From: Maritimibacter sp. 55A14
GTDB taxonomy: Bacteria > Pseudomonadota > Alphaproteobacteria > Rhodobacterales > Rhodobacteraceae
Direction: 5' to 3'
Assembly (NCBI RefSeq): GCF_003122205.1
Contig: NZ_QEYE01000029.1
Span: 1 to 37,586, forward strand
DNA length: 37,586 nucleotides
A program made the position numbers and the translations under genes. Numbering within the stretch: the stretch's first letter is position 1; each line of letters begins with the position of its first letter. The notes below the pieces were generated by a model. That model was not told where the DNA came from. It made no database searches and was given only the letters and a program-made list of their open reading frames with translations. Positions 6,216 to 14,582 of this stretch are shown here, in pieces.

Positions 6216-7646
6216 ATGGCCCATTACGACCTGATCGTGATCGGCAGCGGACCGGCTGGCCGGGCCGCCGCCATCCAGGCCGCCAAGCTGAAGCGCCGCG
6301 TCGTGGTGATCGAGCGGCGGCCGCGCCCCGGCGGGGTTTCTGTCCATACCGGCACGATCCCCTCCAAGACCCTGCGCGAGACGGTGCTGAACCTTTCGGG
6401 CTGGCGCGAGCGCAGCTTCTACGGCCGCGCCTACCGCGTGAAGGAAGGTATCAACGCGGAGGATCTGAAGGCCCGGCTGCACATGACGCTCGACCACGAG
6501 GTCGATACGCTGGAGCACCAGTTCGCCCGCAACCGGGTGGAGACGATGATCGGCGAGGCCCGCTTCACCGGACCGCATGAAATGGAGATCCTGGGCGAGT
6601 TCAACGAGACCACCCGCCTGACCGCCGACCGCTTCCTGATCGCCACCGGCACGCGGCCCTTCCGGCCCGACTACGTGCCCTTCAACGGCCGCACGATCCT
6701 CGACAGCGACGAGATCCTGGCGTTGGCGGATGTGCCGCGCAGCCTGACCGTGGTCGGCGCGGGCGTGATCGGAGTGGAATACGCCACCATCTTCGCCGCC
6801 CTCGACACGCGGGTGACGCTGATCGAGCCGCGCGAGACCTTCCTCGACTTCATCGACCGCACGCTGATCGCCGAGTTCACGCAGGAGATCCGCGAGATGG
6901 GCCTCGACCTGCGGCTGGGCTCGGCAATCGCCGCGGTGGAGGACGCCGGCGATCATGTCGAGATCGTGCTGGAGAACGGCCGCCATGTGCGCTCGGAGAT
7001 GCTGCTCTTCGCCGCCGGGCGGTTGGGCGCCACGCAGGCTCTGAACCTGGCTGCGGTGGGTCTGAACACGGATCATCGCGGGCGGCTGAGCGTCAACCGG
7101 GACAGCTACCAGACCGAGGTGCCGCATATCTATGCCGCGGGTGATGTGATCGGGCACCCGTCGCTGGCCTCCACCTCGCTGCAACAGGGCCGGGTCGCGG
7201 CCTGCCACGCGCTCGACACGCCGACGCTCAAGGAATCGCCCTGGTTTCCCTATGGCATTTACTCGGTGCCCGAGATGTCCACCTGCGGCATGTCCGAGGA
7301 GGAGGTGCAGGCCCGCGGCATAGCCTACGAGGTGGGCGTGGCGCGGTTCTCGGAAACCTCGCGCGGGCAGATCATGGGTCTGCGCCACGGGATGCTGAAA
7401 ATGCTCGTCTCGCTCAAGACCCGGCGCCTTCTGGGCGTGCAGATCGTCGGCGAAGGGGCGACCGAACTGATCCATATCGCGCAGGCGGTGCTGAACCTGA
7501 AGGGCACGGTGGATTATTTCGTGCAGAACACCTTCAATTATCCCACCCTGGCCGAAGCCTATCGCATCGCCGGTCTGGACGCCTTCAACCGGATGCCGAT
7601 CCCCGAGGAATTCAAGGTCCGCAAACCCGCAGCGAAGACGCCATGA
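6216..7646 (+). CDS. sthA: Soluble NAD(P)+ transhydrogenase
   Basis: A 476-residue flavoprotein of the pyridine nucleotide-disulfide oxidoreductase family that balances NADPH and NADH in the cytosol. The FAD Rossmann motif is at residues 6-13 (VIGSGPAG), the NAD(P)-binding motif near residue 180 (VVGAGVIGVEYATIFAAL), and the second FAD motif at IYAAGDVIGHPSLAS; the dimerisation domain fills the C-terminus. The active-site disulfide of lipoamide dehydrogenases is absent: the segment reads GGVSVHTGTIPSKTLRE without either cysteine. Loss of the disulfide is expected for SthA rather than a defect. It overlaps the following DUF188 gene by four bases (ATGA). Confidence 0.92.
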   Translation: MAHYDLIVIGSGPAGRAAAIQAAKLKRRVVVIERRPRPGGVSVHTGTIPSKTLRETVLNLSGWRERSFYGRAYRVKEGINAEDLKARLHMTLDHEVDTLEHQFARNRVETMIGEARFTGPHEMEILGEFNETTRLTADRFLIATGTRPFRPDYVPFNGRTILDSDEILALADVPRSLTVVGAGVIGVEYATIFAALDTRVTLIEPRETFLDFIDRTLIAEFTQEIREMGLDLRLGSAIAAVEDAGDHVEIVLENGRHVRSEMLLFAAGRLGATQALNLAAVGLNTDHRGRLSVNRDSYQTEVPHIYAAGDVIGHPSLASTSLQQGRVAACHALDTPTLKESPWFPYGIYSVPEMSTCGMSEEEVQARGIAYEVGVARFSETSRGQIMGLRHGMLKMLVSLKTRRLLGVQIVGEGATELIHIAQAVLNLKGTVDYFVQNTFNYPTLAEAYRIAGLDAFNRMPIPEEFKVRKPAAKTP

Positions 7647-8095
7647 CGGCGATCTATGTCGATGCCGACGCCTGTCCGGTCAAGGCCGAGGCCGGGCGCG
7701 TCGCCGAACGCCACGGCGTGAAGCTCTACCTCGTCGCCAATGGCGGGCTGCGGCCCTCGTCCTACCCGATGGCCGAAGTCGTCTTCGTTGCCGACGGCCC
7801 CGACGAGGCCGACAAGTGGATCGCCGAGCGTGCCGGACCCGGCGACGTGGTGGTGACCGCCGACATCCCTCTGGCCGCGAAATGCGTGGCCGCAGGGGCA
7901 CGGGTGCTGCGCCATGACGGCGAGCCCTTCAATGCGGCCAATATCGGCAACTTGCTGGCCACGCGCGACCTGATGGCCGACCTGCGCGCCGCCGATCCGT
8001 TCCGGCAGGGCGGCGGCCGCGCCTTTTCCAGGGCCGACCGGTCGCGCTTCCTCGACGCGCTCGAACGCCAGCTTCGCGCCGCCCGCGCGGACTGA
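7643..8095 (+). CDS. yaiI: YaiI/YqxD family protein (DUF188)
   Basis: A 150-residue protein starting YVDADACPVKAEAGRVAERHG, the hallmark of the YaiI/YqxD family, with the further motifs VVFVADGPDEADKWIAERAGPGDVVVTADIPLA and GGGRAFSRADRSRFLDALE. The fold is PIN-like with conserved aspartates, so a nuclease role has been suggested for the family, but no function is established. It is translationally coupled to sthA by an ATGA overlap. Length is normal and nothing is broken. Confidence 0.9.
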   Translation: MTAIYVDADACPVKAEAGRVAERHGVKLYLVANGGLRPSSYPMAEVVFVADGPDEADKWIAERAGPGDVVVTADIPLAAKCVAAGARVLRHDGEPFNAANIGNLLATRDLMADLRAADPFRQGGGRAFSRADRSRFLDALERQLRAARAD

Positions 8096-8162
8096 ACGGC
8101 CCGGCTTCCCTTTTGCCGCCGCCGCGCGCTAGAACGGGGCGAACGGAAACGGAGACCATAAC

Positions 8163-8792
8163 ATGGCCGGCGCGGACGCCGTGATCTTCGACATCGGCAA
8201 TGTCCTGATCGAATGGAACCCCGAACGCTTCTACGACCGCATCATGCCGGTCGCGGCGCGCGAGCGGATGTTCGCGACGGCCGATCTGCGCGGCATGAAC
8301 GACACCGTGGACAAGGGCGGGCCATTCCGCGACACGATCTACGCGACGGCGGCGCGCCACCCGGAATTCGAGGCCGAGATCCGCATGTGGCACGACCGCT
8401 GGATCGAGCTTGCGACCCCGGCGATCGACCATTCCCTGCACCTGCTGCGCGCGTTGCGCACCCGCGGCGTTCCGGTCTTCGCGCTGTCCAATTTCGGGAT
8501 CGGCAGTTTCGCCTGCGCGGCCACCGAGTACCCGTTCCTGAACGAGTTCGACCGGCGCTACATCTCCGGCCATATGGGCGTGACCAAGCCCGATCCGCGG
8601 ATTTTCCGGATGGTGGAGGAGGGTTGCGGCATCGCCCCGGCGCGGCTGCTCTTTGCCGATGACCGGGCCGACTGCGTCGCCGCCGCAAGCGCATGCGGCT
8701 GGCAGACCCATCTATTCGAGCATCCGCAGGGCTGGGCCGACAGGCTGGTCGCAGCGGGCTTGCTCAGCCAGGAGGAGGCGAAAGCACCATGA
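8163..8792 (+). CDS. HAD-superfamily (HAD-IA) hydrolase
   Basis: A 209-residue haloacid-dehalogenase-like phosphatase. Motif I is FDIGNVLIEW at residues 9-18 (the first Asp is the nucleophile; the usual second Asp is replaced by the Asn-containing GNV form common in this YihX-like subgroup). Motif II is the Ser in FALSNFG, motif III the Lys in GVTKPDPRIF, and motif IV LLFADDRADCVAAASACGW. The substrate is probably a small phosphorylated metabolite, not identifiable here. GGAAACGGAGA precedes the ATG. It overlaps the next gene by four bases, so the two products may act in one pathway. Confidence 0.87.
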   Translation: MAGADAVIFDIGNVLIEWNPERFYDRIMPVAARERMFATADLRGMNDTVDKGGPFRDTIYATAARHPEFEAEIRMWHDRWIELATPAIDHSLHLLRALRTRGVPVFALSNFGIGSFACAATEYPFLNEFDRRYISGHMGVTKPDPRIFRMVEEGCGIAPARLLFADDRADCVAAASACGWQTHLFEHPQGWADRLVAAGLLSQEEAKAP

Positions 8793-9715
8793 CCATTCAG
8801 ATCATCGGATTCGAGGCGGAAGCGAAACTCGACTGGATCGCGCTGACCGAGGCGCTGGCCGCCGGCCACGACCTGCCGCGGGCCGAGATCACCGACGGGT
8901 TCCTCTATCGCGGTGAGGATACGCTGCTCAACCGTGCCGCCTGGATCGACGGGATGGGGCTGGCGGTGAAGTCGGCGACCATTTTCCCCGGCAACGCCGC
9001 GCAGGACAAACCCACGATCAACGGCGCCGTGACGCTCTTCTCCGACGACGCGGGGGAGTTGGAGGCGGTGGTGGACTTCCATCTTGTGACCAAGTGGAAG
9101 ACGGCCGGGGATTCGCTGCTGGCCGCGCGCCGGCTGGCCCGGCCCGACAGCCGGCGCATCCTGATCGTCGGCGCGGGCACGGTGGCGCACTCGCTGGTGG
9201 AGGCTTACTCGGCGGCCTTCCCCGACGCCGCCTTCACGGTCTGGAACCGCACGCCCGCCGGGGCCGAGGCCATCGCGGCGGATTTTGCCGGTACGGTGGA
9301 GATCGCCGCCGAGCCCGACCTTCAGGCCGCAATGGGGGTGGCCGACATCATCACCTCGGCCACGATGGCGCGGGAGCCCTTCATCCGCGGTGACTGGCTG
9401 AAACCCGGCCAGCATCTCGACCTGATCGGCGCCTTCCGCCCCGACATGCGCGAGGCCGACGACACCGCGCTGACCCGCGCGCGTATCTTCGTTGACAGCC
9501 GCGACACCACGCTGGCCCATATCGGCGAGCTGAAGATCCCGCTGGAGGCCGGCACCATCGCCGACGACGACGTGGTGGCCGATTACACCGAGCTTGGCAG
9601 CGGCCGCTTCGCGCGCGTGAGCGACGACGAGATCACGCTCTTCAAGAACGGCGGCGGGGCGCATCTGGACCTTATGACCGGGCGCTACATCCTCGACGCG
9701 GTGCGCGCCGGCTGA
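8789..9715 (+). CDS. Ornithine cyclodeaminase/mu-crystallin family protein
   Basis: A 308-residue NAD(P)-dependent enzyme. The N-terminal half carries LAVKSATIFPGNAAQDKPTI, including the substrate-contacting Lys of this family, and VVDFHLVTKWKTAGDSLLAARRLA; the Rossmann motif ILIVGAGTVAHSL is near residue 130; and DLIGAFRPDMREADD holds the Asp placed like the catalytic Asp of ornithine cyclodeaminase. Family members include ornithine and alanine dehydrogenases and imine reductases such as iminosuccinate reductase, so I give no specific substrate. The ATG at 8789 overlaps the HAD gene stop (ATGA); an earlier in-frame start would lie inside that gene. It converges on the MFS gene. Confidence 0.85.
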   Translation: MTIQIIGFEAEAKLDWIALTEALAAGHDLPRAEITDGFLYRGEDTLLNRAAWIDGMGLAVKSATIFPGNAAQDKPTINGAVTLFSDDAGELEAVVDFHLVTKWKTAGDSLLAARRLARPDSRRILIVGAGTVAHSLVEAYSAAFPDAAFTVWNRTPAGAEAIAADFAGTVEIAAEPDLQAAMGVADIITSATMAREPFIRGDWLKPGQHLDLIGAFRPDMREADDTALTRARIFVDSRDTTLAHIGELKIPLEAGTIADDDVVADYTELGSGRFARVSDDEITLFKNGGGAHLDLMTGRYILDAVRAG

Positions 9716-9732
9716 CGCGGCCTCAGGCCGCG
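9716..9732. terminator. Perfect hairpin with the MFS stop codon as its loop
   Basis: CGCGGCC (9716-9722) and GGCCGCG (9726-9732) are perfect 7-bp arms; the three-base loop is TCA, which is the TGA stop of the minus-strand MFS gene. It lies one base after the TGA of the convergent cyclodeaminase-family gene and could end both transcripts. No T run is present. Confidence 0.5.
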
Positions 9733-10967
9733 GCGCCGCGCGGCGCCCAGGGTGCCTCGCGCACCGGCAGATGCACGATGGCCGAGAACGCACCCACGCC
9801 CACGCCGATCCACCAGACCAGCGTGTAGTCACCGGTCAGGTCGTACATCCGCCCGCCCAACCAGACGCCCAGGAACGAGCCGAGCTGGTGGCTGAAGAAG
9901 ACGATGCCGTAAAGCGTGCCCATGTAGCGCAGCCCGTATATATGCGCCACCAGCCCCGAGGTCAGCGGCACGGTCGCCAGCCAAAGCGCGCCCATCGCCA
10001 CCGAGAAGACGATCACCGAGGCAGGCGTGATCGGCAGCGCGATGAAGAGCGCCGCTGCGAGTGTCCGCCCGACATAGATCGAGGCCAGCAGGTATTTCTT
10101 GGAGAACCGGTTGCCCAGCCAGCCCGCCAGCAGCGTGCCGCCGATATTGGCCAGCCCGATGAGCGAGATCGCCACCGCCCCCAGCGCCGAGGTGCTGGTC
10201 ACGCCCAGGCTTGCCAGCGTGCCGGACGGGTCGATGGCGCCGCACATCTCGGTCACCATGGCGGGGAAATGCGCGGTGATGAAGCCAAGCTGGTAGCCGC
10301 AGGAGAAGAAGCCCAGGAAGATCAGGGTGAAGCTGGGATCGCGCATCGCGCGGCCCAGCACCTCGCCCATACCGGCCTCCAGTTCCGCGCGGGTGGCGGG
10401 GGCGGGGGCGCGCATCATCGGCAGCACCGCGAGTACCGCGATGATCGCGGCGGCGAAGACCAGGAAGACCGACTGCCAGGGCAGGAAGCCCAGCAGCCAC
10501 TCGGCCAGCGGCGCGCCGAAGACCTGCCCGGCAGAGCCCGCGGCGGTGGCGATGGCCAGCGAGATCGAGCGGTTGGCATCGCTCGCCGCGCGGCCCACCA
10601 CGGCCAGGATCACGCCGAAGCCCGTGCCGGCGATGCCGAATCCCACGAGGATCTCCAGCACCTGATGCTGCTCGGGCGTGACGGCGAAGCTCGACAGCAC
10701 CAGGCCCGCGGCATATGTCAGCGCGCCCAGCACGATGGCCAGCCGGTCGCCGAACCGTTCGGCCAGCGCGCCGAAGATCGGCTGGCCGATGCCCCAGGCC
10801 AGGTTCTGGATCGCGATGGCGAGGCTGAACGCGGCGCGGAGCCAGCCGAACTCCTCGGCGATGGGGATCTGGAAGACGCCGAAACTCGCCCGAATCGCGA
10901 ATCCGACCATGATCACAAGGCACCCCGCCACGAGAACGGGTGTGAAGACCGGTGCGCGTGCGGTCAT
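9723..10967 (-). CDS. Major facilitator superfamily transporter
   Basis: A 414-residue inner-membrane protein with about 12 hydrophobic segments. The first helix reads VLVAGCLVIMVGFAIRASFG, and the loop between helices 2 and 3 has GALAERFGDRLAIVLGA, a form of the MFS signature G-x-x-x-D/E-R-x-G-R-R. The central loop (MMRAPAPATRAELEAGMGEVLGRAMRD) separates two six-helix halves. The fold and the N-terminal half look closest to the oxalate/formate antiporter-like group, but the substrate is unknown. It is a single-gene unit, convergent with the upstream block and divergent from zapE; a TTGACC at 11018-11023 on the minus strand could be its -35. Confidence 0.88.
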   Translation of the reverse strand: MTARAPVFTPVLVAGCLVIMVGFAIRASFGVFQIPIAEEFGWLRAAFSLAIAIQNLAWGIGQPIFGALAERFGDRLAIVLGALTYAAGLVLSSFAVTPEQHQVLEILVGFGIAGTGFGVILAVVGRAASDANRSISLAIATAAGSAGQVFGAPLAEWLLGFLPWQSVFLVFAAAIIAVLAVLPMMRAPAPATRAELEAGMGEVLGRAMRDPSFTLIFLGFFSCGYQLGFITAHFPAMVTEMCGAIDPSGTLASLGVTSTSALGAVAISLIGLANIGGTLLAGWLGNRFSKKYLLASIYVGRTLAAALFIALPITPASVIVFSVAMGALWLATVPLTSGLVAHIYGLRYMGTLYGIVFFSHQLGSFLGVWLGGRMYDLTGDYTLVWWIGVGVGAFSAIVHLPVREAPWAPRGAAA

Positions 10968-11089
10968 CTCAGTTCCCCCATCTGGATGGCCGGGAGGTTT
11001 CGCGATCCGGCCGGCGGGGTCAAATCATTTGTTGTCGCGCGCCCCACCAGCCGCCGTTATGGTCGGGCCGGGCGACAGGCGAGGTTCCG

Positions 11090-12175
11090 ATGGCAGGACG
11101 GCTGACCGAGATCTACGAGGCGCGGGTGGCGGCCGAGGATATCCGCTACGATCCCGAACAGGTCGAAGTGCTGCACCGGCTGGAGGCGACCCGCACCGCG
11201 CTGGAAGCCGCGCCGGCCAAGCCTGGCGGCCTGCTGAAAGGGCTCTTCCGCGGCAGGCCCGCCGCGCCGGATGTGGGCGGCATGTATATCTGGGGCGGCG
11301 TCGGGCGCGGCAAGTCGATGCTGATGGACATGTTCCACGACGCGGTGGAGATCGAGGCCAAGCGCCGGGTCCATTTCCACGCCTTCATGCAGGAGGTGCA
11401 TTCGCGCCTGCACGAGGTCCGCAAGACCGGCGTCAACGACGCCATCGCCCCGGTCGCGGCGGAAATCACCGACGCCACGCGGCTTCTGTGCTTCGACGAG
11501 ATGCAGATCACCGACATCACCGATGCGATGCTGGTGGGCCGGCTCTTCGAGCGGCTCTTCGCGGGCGGCGTCGTGGTGGTCACGACATCCAACCGGCCGC
11601 CGTCGGATCTCTACAAGGACGGGCTGAACCGGCAGCTCTTCCTGCCCTTCATCGAGCTTCTCTCGACACAACTCGAAATTCACCATCTGCACAGCGCGAC
11701 GGACTACCGGCAGGACCGCCTGGCCGGAAGCGAGGTCTATTTCACCCCCGCCGACCAGAACGCACGCGCGGCGATCGAGGCGATCTGGCAGGAATTCGCG
11801 GGCGGGCCGGGCGAGGTGCTGCACCTGCCGGTCAAGGGACGCGACGTCCAGCTTCCGCAGTTCCGCAACGGCGTCGGGCGCGCCGGTTTCTGGGACCTCT
11901 GCGCGCAGCCGCTGGGGGCGGCGGATTACCTGGCCATCGCCAATGCGGTTCGCGTCCTGATCCTGGAGAACATTCCGGAATTGTCGCGACGCAACTTTAA
12001 CGAGGCCAGGCGTTTCGTCACCCTGATCGACGCGCTCTACGAGGCGCGGGTGCGGCTGGTGGCCTCGGCCGCGTCGCCGCCCGAGTGGCTCTATGTCGAG
12101 GGCGAGGGCAGCTTCGAGTTCGAGCGCACGGCCTCGCGCCTGCGCGAGATGCAGAGCGCCGACTGGTGGGCGTGA
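11090..12175 (+). CDS. zapE: Cell division protein ZapE (AFG1-like ATPase)
   Basis: A 361-residue P-loop ATPase. The Walker A motif GGVGRGKS is at about residues 69-76 (Lys75), and Walker B LLCFDEMQ has Asp136. The flanking stretches MYIWGGVGRGKSMLMDMF, VHFHAFMQEVH and TTSNRPPSDLYKDGLNR are specific to the ZapE/AFG1 family. In E. coli ZapE associates with the Z ring during division under stress; mitochondrial AFG1 handles respiratory chain subunits. The product is cytosolic or peripheral at the membrane. The ATG at 11090 gives the standard N-terminus; earlier in-frame ATGs lie in the divergent promoter region. Confidence 0.93.
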   Translation: MAGRLTEIYEARVAAEDIRYDPEQVEVLHRLEATRTALEAAPAKPGGLLKGLFRGRPAAPDVGGMYIWGGVGRGKSMLMDMFHDAVEIEAKRRVHFHAFMQEVHSRLHEVRKTGVNDAIAPVAAEITDATRLLCFDEMQITDITDAMLVGRLFERLFAGGVVVVTTSNRPPSDLYKDGLNRQLFLPFIELLSTQLEIHHLHSATDYRQDRLAGSEVYFTPADQNARAAIEAIWQEFAGGPGEVLHLPVKGRDVQLPQFRNGVGRAGFWDLCAQPLGAADYLAIANAVRVLILENIPELSRRNFNEARRFVTLIDALYEARVRLVASAASPPEWLYVEGEGSFEFERTASRLREMQSADWWA

Positions 12176-12187
12176 GCGCGCCGCGCT
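12175..12187. terminator. Bidirectional hairpin between zapE and the DUF882 gene
   Basis: AGCGCG (12175-12180) pairs with CGCGCT (12182-12187) in the 12-base space between two convergent stop codons. The stem begins at the last base of the zapE TGA and ends just before the complementary stop of the DUF882 gene. The tight loop of one to three bases and missing T run make it a weak call. Confidence 0.35.
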
Positions 12188-12712
12188 TCAGCGCACCCAG
12201 TCGCGCCGCGGGCCGGTATCGACATGGACGAAGCCGCGGCGGCGGTAGCGGCCCACGCCGCCCGCACCGACCGACCGGGCGACCTCGGCAAGTTGCGCGG
12301 TGCCCATGCCCTCAACCTTGATGTCGAGCGCCTGCGCGCTCATATGGCGGCTGGTCGGCGCGCCGCCCACCCGGCGGTTGGTGGCCGCAGTGCGGTAGGC
12401 CGAGGTGATGATCAGCGGCGGATGGCCCAGCGCATATTGCATCCGGGTGGCCAAAAGCAGCAGCGCCGGGTCGATCTGGGTGATCTCCCCAGCCGCGATG
12501 TCGCGCAGGAGATGGTTGATCGCGGCCCCGGCATCGGGATCGATATGCGGCTTTCCGAAAAGCGGCTCGCGGATGTAAGGTGAATCGAAAGTCTCGCCCG
12601 TGCGTTCCCGGATCATCGTCAGCCGGCGTTCCGGTGCCGCCAGCGCCGGCGTGGCGAGCGCCGTGGCAGCCACGGTCAGCCCACCCAGCATCACGCTGCG
12701 TCGCTTGAGCAT
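12188..12712 (-). CDS. DUF882/M15-like periplasmic protein with twin-arginine-type signal
   Basis: A 174-residue protein from the ATG at 12712, chosen because GGGGA lies just upstream; a GTG four codons earlier is possible. The N-terminus MLKRRSVMLGGLTVAATALA has two arginines before a hydrophobic stretch and ends with TPALA, a likely Tat or Sec signal. The mature part matches the DUF882/peptidase M15 fold: ITSAYRTAATN, then SRHMSAQALDIKVEG with the His and Asp expected for zinc, and GRYRRRGFVHVDTGPRR with the final HVD. Relatives are thought to act on peptidoglycan in the periplasm; activity is inferred. Confidence 0.85.
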   Translation of the reverse strand: MLKRRSVMLGGLTVAATALATPALAAPERRLTMIRERTGETFDSPYIREPLFGKPHIDPDAGAAINHLLRDIAAGEITQIDPALLLLATRMQYALGHPPLIITSAYRTAATNRRVGGAPTSRHMSAQALDIKVEGMGTAQLAEVARSVGAGGVGRYRRRGFVHVDTGPRRDWVR

Positions 12713-12826
12713 CAATGTCCCCACATTGCCTTATTCGCTTCCGCCGGCAGTCCTATTGCGGCGCGGCCGGGATGTAAAAGGTCCCGTCCGCCACAGGCGG
12801 AAACCCGCTGACGGGCGGAGCGCGGG

Positions 12827-13423
12827 TCAGAGCCTCTCTTTCTCCCGGCACAGCGCGTCGCGCAGGCGGGCAAGGTCGTAGTGGTAACTTTCGGCATCGC
12901 CGTATTCGCTGAATCGCGGATAGCGGCCATGCACGCCCGAGACGCGCTGCGCGTGCTTGATCGGGCACCAGTACTGCTCGGTCCGCGCGGCGATTTCACG
13001 GGTATAGGCGATCAGCCCGTTGGCATAGCCGCAATAGGCGCAGTTCAGCTTTTCCAGCCCGTTGAGATAGGCCAGGTGGTGGCGGTCCAGCACGATGTAG
13101 TTGCGGCGTGGGACACGGGCGATGCCGTAGACCGGAAAACAGGTGCCCTGATAGAGCGTGACGAAGAGATCGAGCAGCACGAGCGGCACGATCACCGCAT
13201 AGATGGCGGGCGCCGTGATCACCACCATCGGACGCGCGCGCCGGATATAGGGCCACAGATGCGCGCGCAGGGCGGCATGCTGCCGGCGCACGCTCTCTTC
13301 GAAGATCACGCGGTGGCGTTCCACCCGGTAACGAAATCGAGCCCGCCGCGCCGCGAATTCCTCCTCAAGCTCGTCCTCGAGGCTGCGGATGCGCGCCAGC
13401 ACGTCGGAGATCGCGGATGACAT
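12827..13423 (-). CDS. Conserved membrane protein of unknown function
   Basis: A 198-residue protein. Residues 1-65 are highly charged and helical (LARIRSLEDELEEEFAARRARF), suggesting a coiled coil. One strong hydrophobic segment follows, near residues 66-90 (MVVITAPAIYAVIVPLVLLDLFVTLYQG). The C-terminal half has RNYIVLDRHHLAYLNGLEKLNCAYCGYANGLIAY, a CxYCxY motif next to a conserved-looking region, and YWCPIKHA. I remember similar proteins as conserved in alphaproteobacteria but no function is known. The cysteines and histidines could bind a metal. It is divergent from the XRE-cupin regulator and 103 bases upstream of the DUF882 gene on the same strand. Confidence 0.78.
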   Translation of the reverse strand: MSSAISDVLARIRSLEDELEEEFAARRARFRYRVERHRVIFEESVRRQHAALRAHLWPYIRRARPMVVITAPAIYAVIVPLVLLDLFVTLYQGTCFPVYGIARVPRRNYIVLDRHHLAYLNGLEKLNCAYCGYANGLIAYTREIAARTEQYWCPIKHAQRVSGVHGRYPRFSEYGDAESYHYDLARLRDALCREKERL

Positions 13424-13520
13424 CGGATTGGCCCTCCTGCCGGTGTCTGTCGGCGGGCAGTCTAGACGAACCGTGCGCCGCGTGAAGGCCCCGCGCAGAT
13501 TTCGCTTGCGCGACTCGGGA

Positions 13521-13553
13521 TCACCGTGGTGAAAATAAGATAGAAAATTTCAC
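13521..13553. promoter_or_regulatory. Palindromic operator candidate in front of the demethylase operon
   Basis: GTGAAA (13529-13534) and TTTCAC (13548-13553) are perfect inverted arms around a 13-base A-rich centre. A second inverted pair, TCACC-GT-GGTGA (13521-13532), overlaps the left arm. The stretch is strikingly AT-rich for its surroundings and ends 18 bases before the regulator ATG. It is a natural binding site for the XRE-cupin protein encoded next to it; the -10 is probably in TAAGAT (13536-13541), but no good -35 is visible. Confidence 0.5.
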
Positions 13554-13571
13554 GAACCGGAAAGCCGCCGC

Positions 13572-14141
13572 ATGTTCCAGCCTTCCGCCCCGCCTGCCAG
13601 CCTCGGCGCCGACCTGCGCGCGCTGCGCCGGTCGCGCGGGATCACGCTGCAAACGCTCGCGGCGCGGCTGGGCCGGTCTGTCGGCTGGATCAGCCAGGTG
13701 GAACGCGACCTGTCGCACCCCTCCATCGACGATCTGCGCGCCTTTGCCGGGGCCTTCGACGTGCCGCTGTCGATCTTCTTCGGCCAATGCGCGACGCGGG
13801 CAGGCGAGGACGGGCGAGTGGTGCGCGCGGGCGCGCGTCGGCGCATCGGCGCGGAGGGCGCGGCGCTGGTCGAGGAGCTTCTGTCACCCGACCTGACCGA
13901 CGAGTTCGAGATGGTGCATTCCACTTTCCAGCCAGGCGCGTCCCTGCCCGCGCCGCAGCAGCGCCCGACGACGGAGGTGGGCTACATCGTCTCGGGGCGG
14001 CTCGACATGACCATCGGCGGGCAGGACTTCACGCTCGACCCCGGCGACAGTTTCCGCATCAAGGGCGAGCCTTTCCGCTGGGCCAACCCCTATGACCGGC
14101 CGGCGGTGGCGATCTGGGTGATCGCCCCGCCGGTCTATTGA
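13572..14141 (+). CDS. XRE-cupin transcriptional regulator
   Basis: A 189-residue regulator. Residues about 12-66 are an XRE helix-turn-helix (LGADLRALRRSRGITLQTLAARLGRSVGWISQVERDLSHPSIDDL). Residues about 110-185 are a cupin (EVGYIVSGRLDMTIGGQDFTLDPGDSFRIKGEPFRWANP) that would bind a small ligand. XRE-cupin proteins such as PuuR commonly control amine and amino-acid degradation genes. It is the first gene of a nine-gene block, 45 bases ahead of the first GFA gene, and has a palindrome in its promoter, so it is probably the operon's own regulator and senses the substrate or a product. GGAAAG precedes the ATG. Confidence 0.88.
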   Translation: MFQPSAPPASLGADLRALRRSRGITLQTLAARLGRSVGWISQVERDLSHPSIDDLRAFAGAFDVPLSIFFGQCATRAGEDGRVVRAGARRRIGAEGAALVEELLSPDLTDEFEMVHSTFQPGASLPAPQQRPTTEVGYIVSGRLDMTIGGQDFTLDPGDSFRIKGEPFRWANPYDRPAVAIWVIAPPVY

Positions 14142-14186
14142 GCACCGGGCGCAGGCCGCCAGCCGCGCCCGAGAGAGGAGGAACCG

Positions 14187-14582
14187 ATGCAGAAAGGATC
14201 ATGCCTGTGCGGCGCTGTGGCCTTCTCGCTGGAGGCGGAGCCGGATGCGCCGCTTGTCTGCCACTGCAAGCAATGCCGGCAATGGACGGGCCATGTCTTC
14301 TCGGCCACGGGGGTGCCGCTGGAGGCGCTGCGTTTCAGCCGCGACGAGACGCTGACATGGTACCGCGCCAGCCCCGTCGCCACCCGCGGCTTCTGCCGCG
14401 TCTGCGGTTCCAGCCTGTTCTGGAAGGCCGATACGGGCGGCCGCGTGAACGTGGCGATGGGATCGCTGGAGGCACCCACCGGGCTGAGGCTCGCGCGCCA
14501 TGTCTGGGTCGATTTCAAGGGCGACTATTACGAGATCGCGGACGGGCTGCCGCAAGAGACTGGCGAAGGCAAGCCATGCTGA
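14187..14582 (+). CDS. GFA-family (CENP-V/GFA) zinc protein, copy 1
   Basis: A 131-residue protein of the glutathione-dependent formaldehyde-activating enzyme family. It has the zinc ligands in CLCGAV (residues 6-11), CHCKQCRQ and GFCRVCGSSLFW. The family is named for Gfa of Paracoccus, which was reported to speed up formation of S-hydroxymethylglutathione, but most members are uncharacterised. GAGAGGAGG precedes the ATG, the strongest ribosome binding site in the operon. It is followed by two more family members through seven-base overlaps. Position beside flavin-folate demethylases suggests handling of formaldehyde or a reduced C1-thiol adduct. Confidence 0.88.
   Translation: MQKGSCLCGAVAFSLEAEPDAPLVCHCKQCRQWTGHVFSATGVPLEALRFSRDETLTWYRASPVATRGFCRVCGSSLFWKADTGGRVNVAMGSLEAPTGLRLARHVWVDFKGDYYEIADGLPQETGEGKPC

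Noticed and set aside
6330-6400. Missing redox cysteines in the transhydrogenase looked like a defect
   Set aside because: Soluble transhydrogenases are known not to need the disulfide pair; the FAD and NAD(P) motifs are intact.
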